A stretch of DNA of 64,000 bases from Lachnospiraceae bacterium A4 (GCA_000403215.2 KE159560.1:287983-351982); one strand, 5' to 3'. Shown: positions 16,130 to 25,110, numbered from the stretch's first letter. Notes: a model not told the origin generated them from the sequence alone. Program-made: numbers and translations.

Positions 16130-17848
16130 GTGGGAATAAATGTAATCGATGCGAAAATGCTGGCAAAGATGTTTCTCGCCGGAGCAAAGAATTTAGAGCA
16201 TAAAAAAGAGTGGATCAACGAGTTGAATGTGTTTCCTGTTCCCGACGGCGATACAGGTACAAATATGTCCATGACGATTCTGTCTGCTGCAAAGGAGGTT
16301 GCCGCAATCGCGGAGCCAGATATGATCTCGCTCTCAAAGGCGATATCGTCAGGGTCTTTGAGAGGCGCACGCGGAAACTCCGGCGTTATTCTGTCACAGC
16401 TTTTCAGAGGCTTTACAAAGGTCATCAGAGAGTATGACGAGATTAACGTTGCCATTCTTGCCTCTGCCTGTGACAAGGCTGTGGAAACCGCCTACAAGGC
16501 TGTCATGAAGCCGAAGGAAGGAACCATCTTAACGGTTGCAAAAGGCGCCGCCAGAAGAGCGACAGATTTGGCGATGGCGGGCGAGAAGGATCTGGAGGTC
16601 TTTATCGGTGAGGTCATCAAGGAAGCTGAGATTGTCTTGGCACAGACACCGGATATGCTTCCTGTTTTAAAACAGGCGGGCGTGGTTGATTCTGGCGGGC
16701 AGGGTCTTGTGGAGGTGCTCAAAGGTGCCTATGATGCGTTCCTTGGCAAAGAACTTGATGTATCGCTTGATTTCACGCCAAAGACCAGTGCTGCCGCGGA
16801 GAAAGGCTCAATGCCGTCCACCATCGAGGCACAGGCTAATGCAGAGATTAAATTCTGCTACTGCACACAGTTTTTGATTATGCTCAACAAGCCTTTTAAC
16901 ATTAAGCAAGAAATGGATTTTAAAGAGTATCTCTCCTCCATCGGCGATTCGATTGTCGTCGTGGCAGACGATGAGATCGTAAAGGTACATGTGCACACCA
17001 ACGATCCCGGACTTGCAATGCAGAAGGCGCTTCGCTTTGGCTCGCTCACGACCATCATTATAGAAAACATGCGTCTTGAGCGCGATGAGAAGGTGTCCGA
17101 CATGATGGAGAAGCAGATGCAGAGCACAGATCTTCCGAGTCAGACAGCACCGGCGGCTGAGAACAGTGATGCCGTGCCGAACGTGCATAAGGAGACTGGA
17201 TTCATCGCAGTATCCATCGGAGAGGGTATGAATGAAATATTCCGCTCACTTGGCGTTGATTATATTATTGAAGGCGGACAGACTATGAATCCCAGCACTG
17301 AAGATATGCTCAATGCCATTGAGAAAATTAATGCGGATAATATCTTCATTTTTCCAAATAATAAAAATATTATCCTCGCGGCAAATCAGGCAAAACAGCT
17401 GACGAAGGACAAAAATATTATTGTCATACCAACCAAGACAGTTCCGCAGGGGATTACAGCAATCATCAACTATGTGCCTGATATCTCTGTTGAGGAAAAT
17501 GAGGCAGTGATGACGGAGGAGGTGCAGCGTGTTGCAACAGGACAGGTTACTTACGCTGTGCGAGATACCATGATTGACAATCAGGAGATTCATCAAGGGG
17601 ACTTTATGGGCATCGGCGACAAAGGGATTCTGGCTGTGGGAACCGATTTACAGAGCGTGGCATTCAACATGGTCCAAAAGATGATGTCTGATGAATTTGA
17701 GCTGATCAGCATTTATTATGGAGATGTCATAACAGAGGAACAGGCACAGCGGCTGGCAGATCAGGTGCAGGCTGAATACAGCGGCTGCGATGTAGAACTA
17801 CAGTTTGGCGGCCAGCCGATTTATTCATATATTATTTCAGCGGAGTAA
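16130..17848 (+). CDS. fakA: Fatty acid kinase catalytic subunit FakA (DAK2/YloV)
   Basis: 572 residues. It phosphorylates fatty acids held by a DegV/FakB carrier so they can enter phospholipid synthesis. The N-terminal DhaL-like ATP-binding domain shows NVFPVPDGDTGTNM (about residues 30-43) and SLRGARGNSGVILSQ; the middle has DSGGQGLVEVLKG; the C-terminal domain has EGMNEIFRSLGVDYIIEGGQTMNPS and GIGDKGI. Start is GTG at 16130 with SD aaggagg nine bases upstream. A DegV protein gene lies two genes downstream, a possible lipid-carrier partner. Confidence 0.9.
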   Translation: MGINVIDAKMLAKMFLAGAKNLEHKKEWINELNVFPVPDGDTGTNMSMTILSAAKEVAAIAEPDMISLSKAISSGSLRGARGNSGVILSQLFRGFTKVIREYDEINVAILASACDKAVETAYKAVMKPKEGTILTVAKGAARRATDLAMAGEKDLEVFIGEVIKEAEIVLAQTPDMLPVLKQAGVVDSGGQGLVEVLKGAYDAFLGKELDVSLDFTPKTSAAAEKGSMPSTIEAQANAEIKFCYCTQFLIMLNKPFNIKQEMDFKEYLSSIGDSIVVVADDEIVKVHVHTNDPGLAMQKALRFGSLTTIIIENMRLERDEKVSDMMEKQMQSTDLPSQTAPAAENSDAVPNVHKETGFIAVSIGEGMNEIFRSLGVDYIIEGGQTMNPSTEDMLNAIEKINADNIFIFPNNKNIILAANQAKQLTKDKNIIVIPTKTVPQGITAIINYVPDISVEENEAVMTEEVQRVATGQVTYAVRDTMIDNQEIHQGDFMGIGDKGILAVGTDLQSVAFNMVQKMMSDEFELISIYYGDVITEEQAQRLADQVQAEYSGCDVELQFGGQPIYSYIISAE

Positions 17849-17853
17849 CTACG

Positions 17854-19929
17854 GTGAAGAGAAACGATCCAATTACAGTGATAAAAGGGGTTGGAGAGAA
17901 AACAGCTGCCTTATATCATAAGTTAAATATAGAGACGGTTGACGATCTGATCAGACATTATCCTAGAGATTATGAAGAGTGGCGCGATCTTGTAAATATC
18001 GGGGAGCTGAAGGCGAATCAGGTATCTGCGATACGTGCTTTGGTCATCAGTGTTCCCCAAACCGTACATATAAGGCAGAATATGTCGATTACTACAGTGC
18101 GCGTCAGAGATAACAGCGGCGCCTGCGATATCGTGTATTTCAACATGCCTTATATCAAAAACAATCTTCAGACCGGCAAACAATATATTTTCCGTGGGCG
18201 CGTTATTTTGAAAAATAATCGCATGACGATGGATCAGCCAAAAATTGTCAGCCCGCAGGAATTTGCGCAGAATGTGCACCGGCTTGCGCCAGTTTATCCC
18301 ACAACCAAGGGGCTTACCATCGCCGCGATCACCAAGACGGTACTCGCCGCAGTCAACAAGTTGGATTTTGGTGAGGATTATATTCCTGAATCGATGCGCC
18401 GGGAATTTGGGCTGACGGATTTGAAATCGGCAGTGACAGGCATTCATTTTCCTGAAAATCGTGACGCGCTGGTTTCAGCCAGAAAGCGTCTGGTTTTTGA
18501 AGAATTCTTGTTCTTTATTGTCTCTGTCATGTTTCTTCGGGATATGACAGTTCAGGAAATCAATGATGCCCCAATGATGCGCATTGACGCCTGTCAGGAT
18601 TTTATCGACAGCCTTCCCTATGAGCTGACTGGCGCGCAGAAGAAGGTCTGGGCGCAAATAGAGAGCGATCTGTGCTCGACACATCTGATGAACCGGCTGA
18701 TTCAGGGAGATGTCGGCTCTGGCAAAACCATTGTGGCAGTGCTCGCGATGTTTATGTGCGTCATGAACCATCATCAGGCTGCATTCATGGCACCCACGGA
18801 AGTGCTCGCCAAACAGCACTATGAATCTATATTGGAGCTGGCTGACAAGTATCACCTGCCCTTTAAACCAGTACTTCTCACAGGGTCTTTGACTGCGAAG
18901 CAAAAGCGCAGGGCAAAGGAGAGCATTGTTCTGGGGACGGGGAATGTGATTATCGGGACACAGGCTCTTTTGCAGGATGACGTAGATTTTTATGACCTGC
19001 GTCTTGTGATCACTGACGAGCAGCACCGTTTTGGCGTCAAACAGCGCGAGACGTTTGCACAAAAAGGAATACAGCCGCACATTCTTGTGATGAGTGCCAC
19101 GCCGATTCCGAGAACGCTCGCCCTGATCTTATATGGAGACTTGGATATATCGGTCATGGATGAACTTCCGGCAAACCGGCTTCCGATTAAAAACTGTGTC
19201 GTCAATACAGATTACCGAAAAAAGGCATATGAGTTTATCGCGAAAGAAGTGGCACAGGGCAGACAGGTGTATGTCGTATGTCCGATGGTTGAGGCAAGTG
19301 ATGAGGAGATGATGGGAGACCAGCCCGTTCTCGAAAATGTAATTGAGTACACAGAAAAGCTCAAGAAGGCACTGCCAGACAGTGTGCGGGTGGAATTTCT
19401 GCACGGGCAGATGAATCCCAAAGCCAAAAATTATGTCATGGAAGAATATGCCGCGCACCATATTGATGTGCTGGTATCCACGACGGTCATTGAAGTCGGC
19501 ATCAATGTACCGAATGCGACGGTGATGCTGGTAGAGAATGCTGAGCGGTTTGGTCTGGCGCAGCTTCACCAGCTCAGAGGCCGTGTAGGACGTGGAGAAC
19601 ACCAGTCCTACTGCATTTTTATCACAACCTCGAATCAAAATGATACAATGGAACGGCTGCAGGTCTTAAATAAATCTAATGATGGTTTTTTTATCTCATC
19701 GGAGGATATGCGGCTGCGTGGTCCGGGAGACCTGTTTGGAATCCGTCAGAGCGGCCAGTTCCAATTCCAGTTGGGCGATATTTATCAAGATGCAGTGATT
19801 TTGCAGGACGCGCAGTGCTGTGCAGCAAAAATATATGCTTCCTATAGGCAGCCCAACAATGAATATCAAGCATTTTGGGCATATTATGAAGAGAATGCTG
19901 CCACAAATCTTGACTATATAAACATCTAA
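17854..19929 (+). CDS. recG: ATP-dependent DNA helicase RecG
   Basis: 691 residues, normal for RecG, which regresses stalled forks and processes branched DNA. N-terminal wedge/OB domain (about 1-230), helicase motif I GDVGSGKT, motif Ia APTEVLAKQHY, DEQH box (DEQHRFGV), motif III MSATPIPRTLAL, motif V STTVIEVGINVPNA and motif VI QLHQLRGRVGRG, then the TRG-type end (RLRGPGDLFGIRQSG). GTG start with a weak ggag SD. A 76-bp copy of part of motif V is found displaced at 63811-63886. Confidence 0.96.
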   Translation: MKRNDPITVIKGVGEKTAALYHKLNIETVDDLIRHYPRDYEEWRDLVNIGELKANQVSAIRALVISVPQTVHIRQNMSITTVRVRDNSGACDIVYFNMPYIKNNLQTGKQYIFRGRVILKNNRMTMDQPKIVSPQEFAQNVHRLAPVYPTTKGLTIAAITKTVLAAVNKLDFGEDYIPESMRREFGLTDLKSAVTGIHFPENRDALVSARKRLVFEEFLFFIVSVMFLRDMTVQEINDAPMMRIDACQDFIDSLPYELTGAQKKVWAQIESDLCSTHLMNRLIQGDVGSGKTIVAVLAMFMCVMNHHQAAFMAPTEVLAKQHYESILELADKYHLPFKPVLLTGSLTAKQKRRAKESIVLGTGNVIIGTQALLQDDVDFYDLRLVITDEQHRFGVKQRETFAQKGIQPHILVMSATPIPRTLALILYGDLDISVMDELPANRLPIKNCVVNTDYRKKAYEFIAKEVAQGRQVYVVCPMVEASDEEMMGDQPVLENVIEYTEKLKKALPDSVRVEFLHGQMNPKAKNYVMEEYAAHHIDVLVSTTVIEVGINVPNATVMLVENAERFGLAQLHQLRGRVGRGEHQSYCIFITTSNQNDTMERLQVLNKSNDGFFISSEDMRLRGPGDLFGIRQSGQFQFQLGDIYQDAVILQDAQCCAAKIYASYRQPNNEYQAFWAYYEENAATNLDYINI

Positions 19930-19955
19930 AAGAATTTAACAGGAGATAGGATGAA

Positions 19956-20825
19956 ATGTCGAAAATAGCAATTGTAACGGATAGTAATAGCGGTATCACA
20001 CAGAGTCAGGCAAAGGAGATGGGACTTCATGTGCTGCCAATGCCTTTTATGATTGACGGGGAGACTTTTTATGAGGAGATTACGCTCAGTCAGGAAGCAT
20101 TTTATCAAAAGCTGGCGCAAAATGCAGATATTGCCACCTCACAGCCATCGCCGGAATCTATTATGCAGCTCTGGGATGAACTGTTAAAAGAACATGACGA
20201 GATTGTCCATATCCCAATGTCCAGCGGACTGAGCGGCTCCTGCCAGACAGCAGTCATGCTGGCACAGGACTATGACGGGAAGGTTCATGTGGTAAATAAT
20301 CAAAGAATCTCTGTAACACAGAAGCGGGCTGCCATTGATGCCCTTGAACTTGTAAAAGAGGGAAAGAGCGGCAGCGAAATCAAAGAGATCTTAGAGGCGG
20401 ACAAGTTAAATTCCAGCATATACATCATGATAGATACGCTTTATTATCTGAAAAAAGGCGGACGCATCACACCTGCTGCTGCGGCGCTTGGCACACTGCT
20501 GCGGTTAAAGCCCGTGTTACAGATTCAGGGAGATAAACTAGACGCCTTTGCGAAGGCAAGAACGGTCAATCAGGCCAAATCTATTATGATCAATGCCATT
20601 AAGAGCGATATCGAAAAGCGCTTTGGTGGGTTGTCACCGGATAATCAAATGTATCTGGCAATTGCCCATACACAGAATGAAGAGGCAGCGAACGTATTCA
20701 AACAGGAAGTGCAGGCACAATTTCCTGACTATCCTGTCTATACAGTGGACCCGCTGTCGCTGAGCGTGTCCTGCCATATCGGCCCAGGCTCATTGGCGGT
20801 GACGTGCTGCAAAAAATTGAGATAA
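19956..20825 (+). CDS. DegV family fatty-acid-binding protein
   Basis: 289 residues. DegV/FakB proteins bind a fatty acid and present it to FakA. Family features: KIAIVTDSNSGITQSQAKE at the start, TSQPSPESI (a lipid carboxylate-binding TSxPS-type loop), PMSSGLSGSCQTA, IYIMIDTLYYLKKGGRI and a C-terminal HIGPGSLAV. It is separated from fakA only by recG, so the cluster encodes both parts of a fatty acid kinase. Gene symbol left blank because FakB paralogues cannot be told apart here. Confidence 0.9.
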   Translation: MSKIAIVTDSNSGITQSQAKEMGLHVLPMPFMIDGETFYEEITLSQEAFYQKLAQNADIATSQPSPESIMQLWDELLKEHDEIVHIPMSSGLSGSCQTAVMLAQDYDGKVHVVNNQRISVTQKRAAIDALELVKEGKSGSEIKEILEADKLNSSIYIMIDTLYYLKKGGRITPAAAALGTLLRLKPVLQIQGDKLDAFAKARTVNQAKSIMINAIKSDIEKRFGGLSPDNQMYLAIAHTQNEEAANVFKQEVQAQFPDYPVYTVDPLSLSVSCHIGPGSLAVTCCKKLR

Positions 20826-20843
20826 AAATATTAGAATAAAATA

Positions 20844-20892
20844 GAGGCAATATAAAAAGCAGGCATGTACTACCTGCTTTTTGTATTGTCTC
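20844..20892. terminator. Bidirectional terminator between degV and pta
   Basis: Core AAAAAGCAGG and CCTGCTTTTT (10-bp perfect), extended to about 20 bp with two G-U pairs. It lies between convergent genes. Confidence 0.85.
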
Positions 20893-20899
20893 TATTGAT

Positions 20900-21886
20900 T
20901 TACACTAACGCAGCCGTAATGATCGCCATGGAGTATACCTCAATCGCATTGCACCCGCGGGAAAGGTCGTTGACCGGCGCATTCAAGCCTAGAAGGATTG
21001 GACCGTATGCCTCAAAATTACCCATTCTCTGTGCTATCTTATAGCCCATATTTCCTGAGCTGAGATCTGGGAAGATAAAGGTATTGGTGTGACCTGCTAC
21101 TTGGGAATTAGGGCATTTTGTACGTGCCACACGCGGAGATACAGCGGCATCGAACTGCAATTCGCCTTCAATTGGCGTATTGGGGAATTTTGCCTTTGCC
21201 TTATTTGCTGCATTTCTCATTTTTTCGACATCGGGACCTTTGCCAGAGCCAAAGGTAGAATAGCTGAGGAACGCTACCTTAGGGTCTACACCAAAGATTT
21301 TTGCACATTCAATTGTCTCACCACAGATCTCAACAAGCTCATCCTCAGTAGGATTGATATTGATCGCACAGTCGCTCATGGCAAGCACTTCATTCTCACC
21401 AGTAGCACCCGGACGGACAAGGATAAAGCAGGAGGATACAATACTGTTGCCCGGCTTCGTCTTAATAATCTGAAGAGCAGGACGAACGGTGTCCGCGGTA
21501 GAGTATGTCGCGCCGCCAAGGAGGGAGTCTGCAACACCCATCTCAACAAGCATTGTGCCAAAGTAATTCGGCTGGGAAAGAATCTTCTTAGCCTCCTCCG
21601 GCGTCATACCTTTGCTTTTACGAAGTTCGCAGAATCTCTCAACCATCTCGTCAAAGCGATCGTAATTATTACTATCTATAATCTGTGCACCGCGAATATT
21701 GTATCCCGCTTCCTCCGCAGCCATCAGTACATCCTCCTCATTGCCAACAAGAATCGGGTGAAGGAAACTGCTTGCCAAAAGGCGGGAGGCAGCCTCAAGA
21801 ATACGTGGGTCTGTTCCCTCGGTAAAGACAATCGTCTTAGGGCTTTTTTTCAGTTGATCAATCATTGTACCAAATCCATACATCAT
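20900..21886 (-). CDS. pta: Phosphate acetyltransferase
   Basis: 328 residues, short single-domain Pta that interconverts acetyl-CoA and acetyl phosphate; central to fermentative acetate production. Seen: VFTEGTDPRILEAASRLL near the N-terminus, LLGGATYSTADTVRPALQ, VLAMSDCAININPTEDEL, FLSYSTFGSGKGPDVEKM, and the C-terminal GYKIAQRMGNFEAYGPILLG with a typical NDLSRGC end. ackA is not adjacent, which is unusual but not rare in Clostridia. Start chosen at 21886, with an AAGGATGG element upstream; a second Met follows directly. Confidence 0.95.
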   Translation of the reverse strand: MMYGFGTMIDQLKKSPKTIVFTEGTDPRILEAASRLLASSFLHPILVGNEEDVLMAAEEAGYNIRGAQIIDSNNYDRFDEMVERFCELRKSKGMTPEEAKKILSQPNYFGTMLVEMGVADSLLGGATYSTADTVRPALQIIKTKPGNSIVSSCFILVRPGATGENEVLAMSDCAININPTEDELVEICGETIECAKIFGVDPKVAFLSYSTFGSGKGPDVEKMRNAANKAKAKFPNTPIEGELQFDAAVSPRVARTKCPNSQVAGHTNTFIFPDLSSGNMGYKIAQRMGNFEAYGPILLGLNAPVNDLSRGCNAIEVYSMAIITAALV

Positions 21887-21929
21887 ATAAAATCCATCCT
21901 TTTCTTTTTAATATTTTGTAATATTTGTG

Positions 21930-21960
21930 ATTATACTTACTGCTCATGAAAGCGTTTACA
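21930..21960 (-). promoter_or_regulatory. Catabolite-responsive element (cre) and -10 in front of pta
   Basis: On the minus strand TGTAAACGCTTTCA (21960-21947) matches the CcpA cre consensus TGWAANCGNTNWCA at every fixed position. A TATAAT -10 lies at 21935-21930, with the cre covering the -35 position. CcpA activates pta in Bacillus from a site further upstream; the overlap here leaves the sign of regulation open. Confidence 0.6.
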
Positions 21961-22221
21961 CCGTGTTATTTAGCGGCTTCACTTATGTTCTAATTAATAT
22001 TGTATACAAATTTTATTCATTTGCAATGGTTGTATTCAAATAAGTGCAGGAAAAACTATTTTTATTAAAATATAACAATGAATTATGTTCGAAAATTTGT
22101 TTGCTTATGTAATAGAAGCATATTCTTAGGAACTGTTCAAACAGGTGGATAAGCCCCATAGGCGCGAACTTAAAAAAATGCACAAAAGGCGAGAAAAAGA
22201 AAATACCCCCAATTTGGGTAC

Positions 22222-22250
22222 TTGTCATTGACCAAATCTCCACATATAAT
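22222..22250 (+). promoter_or_regulatory. Predicted promoter of the two-component system
   Basis: TTGTCA (22222-22227) and TATAAT (22245-22250), spacer 17, about 60 bases before the response regulator ATG. The rest of the 426-base gap after pta (21961-22221) shows no gene. Confidence 0.65.
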
Positions 22251-22312
22251 TGTAATGTGGCTGTAATCCCGGCATATGGATGTGTAATTTAATAAACGGA
22301 GGAACGTCAATA

Positions 22313-23005
22313 ATGAACAGGATTTTGATTATAGATGATGATAAGGAACTTTGTGTACTAATCAAGCAGAGTGTTTTACAGGAAAGCATAGAAGCCGACT
22401 GCTGTTATTCTGGAAAATCCGGTCTGCTGCAGATGAAGGAAAAAGAATACCAGCTTGTCATATTGGATGTCATGATGCCCGGCTTTGACGGCTTTGAAAC
22501 TTTGGAGCAGATCAGAAAAGAAAGCAGCCTGCCAATCCTGATGTTTACCTCAAAAAATGACAGTGCTTCAAAAGTGCGTGGTTTACGGGCGGGGGCTGAT
22601 GACTATCTGACAAAACCTTTTGACATGGACGAGCTGATTGCCCGTATTCTATCATTGATTAGACGCTATACTCGCTTTAACCCCAAAGACGGACAGTTAC
22701 AGACATTTGATTTTGACGGACTGCGTATTGATTATAACAATCGTTCTATCCACGCGGTAAATGGTGATTATGAACTGCCGCCGAAAGAATTTGATTTACT
22801 ATTGCTTCTTGCAAAAAATCAGGGAAAGATACTGACAAAGCAGCAAATTTATGAAAGTGTATGGGGAGAAGAGTATGTCTATGATGACAGCAATATTATG
22901 GCAATTATCAGCCGTCTGCGGAAAAAGATAGAAGAGAATCCGGGCAATCCACGGTATATACAGACAGTGAAAGGGATTGGCTATCGTTTCAGCAGGGAGG
23001 TGTGA
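22313..23005 (+). CDS. OmpR-family response regulator
   Basis: 230 residues. Receiver domain with Asp8-Asp9-Asp10, phospho-acceptor Asp52 (ILDVMMPGFDG), Thr (FTSKND) and Lys (LTKPFD); then a C-terminal winged-helix DNA-binding domain (LPPKEFDLLLLLAKNQGKIL, VWGEEYVYDDSNIMAIISRL, YIQTVKGIGYRF). The ATG at 22313 has ggagg 9 bases upstream. It is followed 3 bases later by its histidine kinase and then by a lantibiotic-type ABC transporter whose upstream region holds four 11-bp-spaced repeats, the expected form of an OmpR-family binding site. Confidence 0.94.
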   Translation: MNRILIIDDDKELCVLIKQSVLQESIEADCCYSGKSGLLQMKEKEYQLVILDVMMPGFDGFETLEQIRKESSLPILMFTSKNDSASKVRGLRAGADDYLTKPFDMDELIARILSLIRRYTRFNPKDGQLQTFDFDGLRIDYNNRSIHAVNGDYELPPKEFDLLLLLAKNQGKILTKQQIYESVWGEEYVYDDSNIMAIISRLRKKIEENPGNPRYIQTVKGIGYRFSREV

Positions 23006-23008
23006 ATA

Positions 23009-23932
23009 TTGTATACAGAAGCAGTTACAATGGTTGCACTGGGTGTTGCGTTTGTTTCGGTTTGCGGGGCTGCTTTTATCGTCCGGCGTGTGAAAAAGCA
23101 GCTATTAGAAATGTCTGACGTTTTGGAAGATGTAAAAAACGGAAATGGAAACAGGCGCATTTTATCGGAAACACATGAACTTGTGGCTCCGCTTGCTTAT
23201 GCAATCAACGATATTATCCTGTCCTACGAGAACAGGCTTTCTGCCTATCGTCAAACAGAAGAAACCAACAGGCAGCTTATGACGAGCCTTTCCCATGATG
23301 TAAGGACACCGCTTACTACACTGATAGGATATTTGGACGCTGCACATAAAGGGATTGTTGATGGGAAAGAACGTGACGATTATATAGAAACATCCCGCCG
23401 GAAAGCCCACGATTTAAAAGAATATATAGATGTGCTTTTTGACTGGTTCAAGCTGGGTTCCAATGAATTTTCGATGAATATATCTATTGTTGATTTAACG
23501 GAACTGACACGGAACATATTGATTGACTGGATACCCATATTTGAGGATACACAGATAGATTTCACAGTGAACATTCCGGAGCAGCCGTTTCGGGTGCAGG
23601 TTGACCCGGACGGATATATGCGGATATTAAACAATCTGATACAGAATGTGATTTCCCACAGCCATGCAGATAAAATAGAAATATCTTTATCAGGGCAGGG
23701 AGGGAATATAAAAATTCTTTTGTCTGATAATGGCGTGGGAATTGATAAGGAGGATTTGAAACATATTTTTGAGCGGCTTTATAAATGCGATAGAGGGCGG
23801 TCTGAAAAAGGCAGCGGACTTGGTCTGTCTATCGTACATCAGCTTGTAGCCAAATTGAATGGAACAATAACAGTGGAAAGCACACCGGGAGAGGGAACCG
23901 TTTTTATCCTGCTTTTTCCACTGGCAGAATGA
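23009..23932 (+). CDS. Sensor histidine kinase
   Basis: 307 residues starting at TTG (23009), 8 bases after gggagg. One membrane segment (about residues 5-27), no extracellular sensor domain, then a HAMP-like helix. The dimerisation/phospho-acceptor motif has His96 (SLSHDVRTPLTTLIG). ATPase motifs: N box NLIQNVISHSHADK, G1 LSDNGVGIDKEDL, F box IFERLYKC, and G2 KGSGLGLSIVHQL. The lack of a sensor domain is typical of kinases that detect cell-envelope antibiotics through an associated ABC transporter or within the membrane. Confidence 0.93.
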   Translation: MYTEAVTMVALGVAFVSVCGAAFIVRRVKKQLLEMSDVLEDVKNGNGNRRILSETHELVAPLAYAINDIILSYENRLSAYRQTEETNRQLMTSLSHDVRTPLTTLIGYLDAAHKGIVDGKERDDYIETSRRKAHDLKEYIDVLFDWFKLGSNEFSMNISIVDLTELTRNILIDWIPIFEDTQIDFTVNIPEQPFRVQVDPDGYMRILNNLIQNVISHSHADKIEISLSGQGGNIKILLSDNGVGIDKEDLKHIFERLYKCDRGRSEKGSGLGLSIVHQLVAKLNGTITVESTPGEGTVFILLFPLAE

Positions 23933-23961
23933 ATCAGCGCTGTTTTTTATGGTGGCAATAG

Positions 23962-23985
23962 AATCTCCGTCCTGCGGGGATTTTA
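23962..23985 (+). terminator. Weak terminator after the histidine kinase
   Basis: 7-bp stem (AATCTCC and GGGGATT, one G-U pair) followed by TTTTATTATT. It would separate the regulator genes from the transporter genes. Confidence 0.45.
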
Positions 23986-24012
23986 TTATTTAAAGAAATT
24001 AATTTTTTAAAT

Positions 24013-24066
24013 GCAAGGTTAACGCAAGGTTCGTGCAAGGTTTATGCAAGGTTGGCGTGATAGAAT
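24013..24066 (+). promoter_or_regulatory. Four-copy direct-repeat operator and -10 for the ABC transporter genes
   Basis: GCAAGGTT occurs at 24013, 24024, 24035 and 24046, exactly 11 bp apart with different 3-base spacers (aac, cgt, tat). TAGAAT at 24061-24066 is a good -10, but no -35 consensus exists at the right distance; the third and fourth repeats occupy it. This is the classic arrangement for an activator of the OmpR family binding one face of the helix and replacing the -35. The adjacent response regulator is the obvious candidate. Confidence 0.72.
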
Positions 24067-24094
24067 AAGGCATATCGGTTTAGAGATATGTGGT

Positions 24095-24160
24095 GTTTCC
24101 TGGCAAGCGAAGCGGCCTGGAATATTCCACTGTTTCCTGACAAGCAAAGCGGTCAGGAAA
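24095..24160 (+). repeat. Tandem imperfect repeat forming two hairpins in the transporter leader
   Basis: Two copies of a roughly 28-base unit (24095-24122 and 24132-24160, period 37) both start GTTTCCTG. The second forms a perfect 9-bp stem TTTCCTGAC and GTCAGGAAA around AAGCAAAGCG; the first forms a weaker version around AAGCGAAGCG. They lie in the predicted 5' UTR just before the ribosome binding site (aggagg) of the ATPase gene. Confidence 0.6.
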
Positions 24161-24186
24161 ATTCTATAAATAGTAGGAGGATTGCA

Positions 24187-25110
24187 ATGAGCAAATATGT
24201 AATTGAAACAAAAAATCTTACAAAACAATATGGAACACAGAAAAGTGTTGCCAATCTGAATATCCATGTTCAGAAAGGGCGTATCTATGGTCTGCTTGGC
24301 AGAAACGGAGCCGGAAAAACGACGACAATGAAAATGCTGCTCGGACTGACGCAGCCGACTTCCGGGGAAGTGTCGATTTGGGGAAAGCCTTTGGCGGCAA
24401 ATGAAAAAAAGCTGCTGCCCCGTATTGGCAGTCTGATTGAATCCCCCGGATTTTATCCGAATCTTACCGCTACGGAAAACCTGCGCATTTTTGCCACCCT
24501 GCGGGGCGTGCCGAACCGAGACGCAATTAAAAATGCACTTGATCTGGTTGGTCTGCCTTACAAAGATAAGAAGCTGTTTTCCCAATATTCACTTGGCATG
24601 AAACAGCGGCTGGCGATTGCCCTTGCCATTATGCATGACCCGGAACTTTTGATTTTGGACGAACCGATTAACGGTCTTGACCCGATTGGAATTGCAGAAG
24701 TCCGTTCCTTTATCCGTGACCTCTGCAATGAGCGTGGAAAAACAATTTTGATTTCCAGTCATATCCTTTCTGAAATTGCATTATTGGCTGATGATATCGG
24801 CATTATTGACCACGGCGCATTGCTGGAAGAAGAAAGTCTTGCAGAACTGGAAGCAAAGAGCAGCAAGCATATCCGGTTTATTGTTTCTGATACGGCACAG
24901 GCGGCAAGAATTTTAGAACGTATCTTTCATGAAAGCCAGTTTACCATACAGGATGACCACAATATACAGGTGCATAACCTTGATTTACCAATAGGAAAAA
25001 TTGTTACTGCTTTTGTGGAAAATGGCCTGGAAGTATCGGAAGCCGCAACTTCAGAAGAAAGCCTTGAAGATTACTTCAAACGTGTAACAGGGGGTGAGGG
25101 GATTGCTTAA
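24187..25110 (+). CDS. Lantibiotic/bacitracin-type ABC transporter ATPase
   Basis: 307 residues from the ATG at 24187 (SD aggagg; an in-frame extension to 24088 runs through the leader hairpins and is not credible). Walker A GRNGAGKT (38-45), Q loop, signature YSLGMKQR, Walker B LLILDEPINGLDP, and the H loop ISSHIL. The Walker B region reads EPINGLDP, common in LanF/BcrA immunity ATPases. The C-terminal extra domain (about 215-307) is also typical of them. Operon: ATPase, two permeases and a YxeA protein. Probable function: removing bacitracin- or lantibiotic-like peptides from the membrane. Confidence 0.92.
   Translation: MSKYVIETKNLTKQYGTQKSVANLNIHVQKGRIYGLLGRNGAGKTTTMKMLLGLTQPTSGEVSIWGKPLAANEKKLLPRIGSLIESPGFYPNLTATENLRIFATLRGVPNRDAIKNALDLVGLPYKDKKLFSQYSLGMKQRLAIALAIMHDPELLILDEPINGLDPIGIAEVRSFIRDLCNERGKTILISSHILSEIALLADDIGIIDHGALLEEESLAELEAKSSKHIRFIVSDTAQAARILERIFHESQFTIQDDHNIQVHNLDLPIGKIVTAFVENGLEVSEAATSEESLEDYFKRVTGGEGIA

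Noticed and set aside
21089..21949. 286-codon plus-strand frame opposite pta
   Set aside because: Antisense to a clear pta gene; its Cys/His-rich sequence is typical of a shadow frame.
22013..22243. 76-codon minus-strand frame in the pta to regulator gap
   Set aside because: No SD, Phe-rich low-complexity sequence, and it covers the promoter of the two-component system.
24088..24186. Extension of the ABC ATPase start to 24088
   Set aside because: It runs through the leader hairpins; the SD and the conserved start MSKYVIETKNL lie at 24187.
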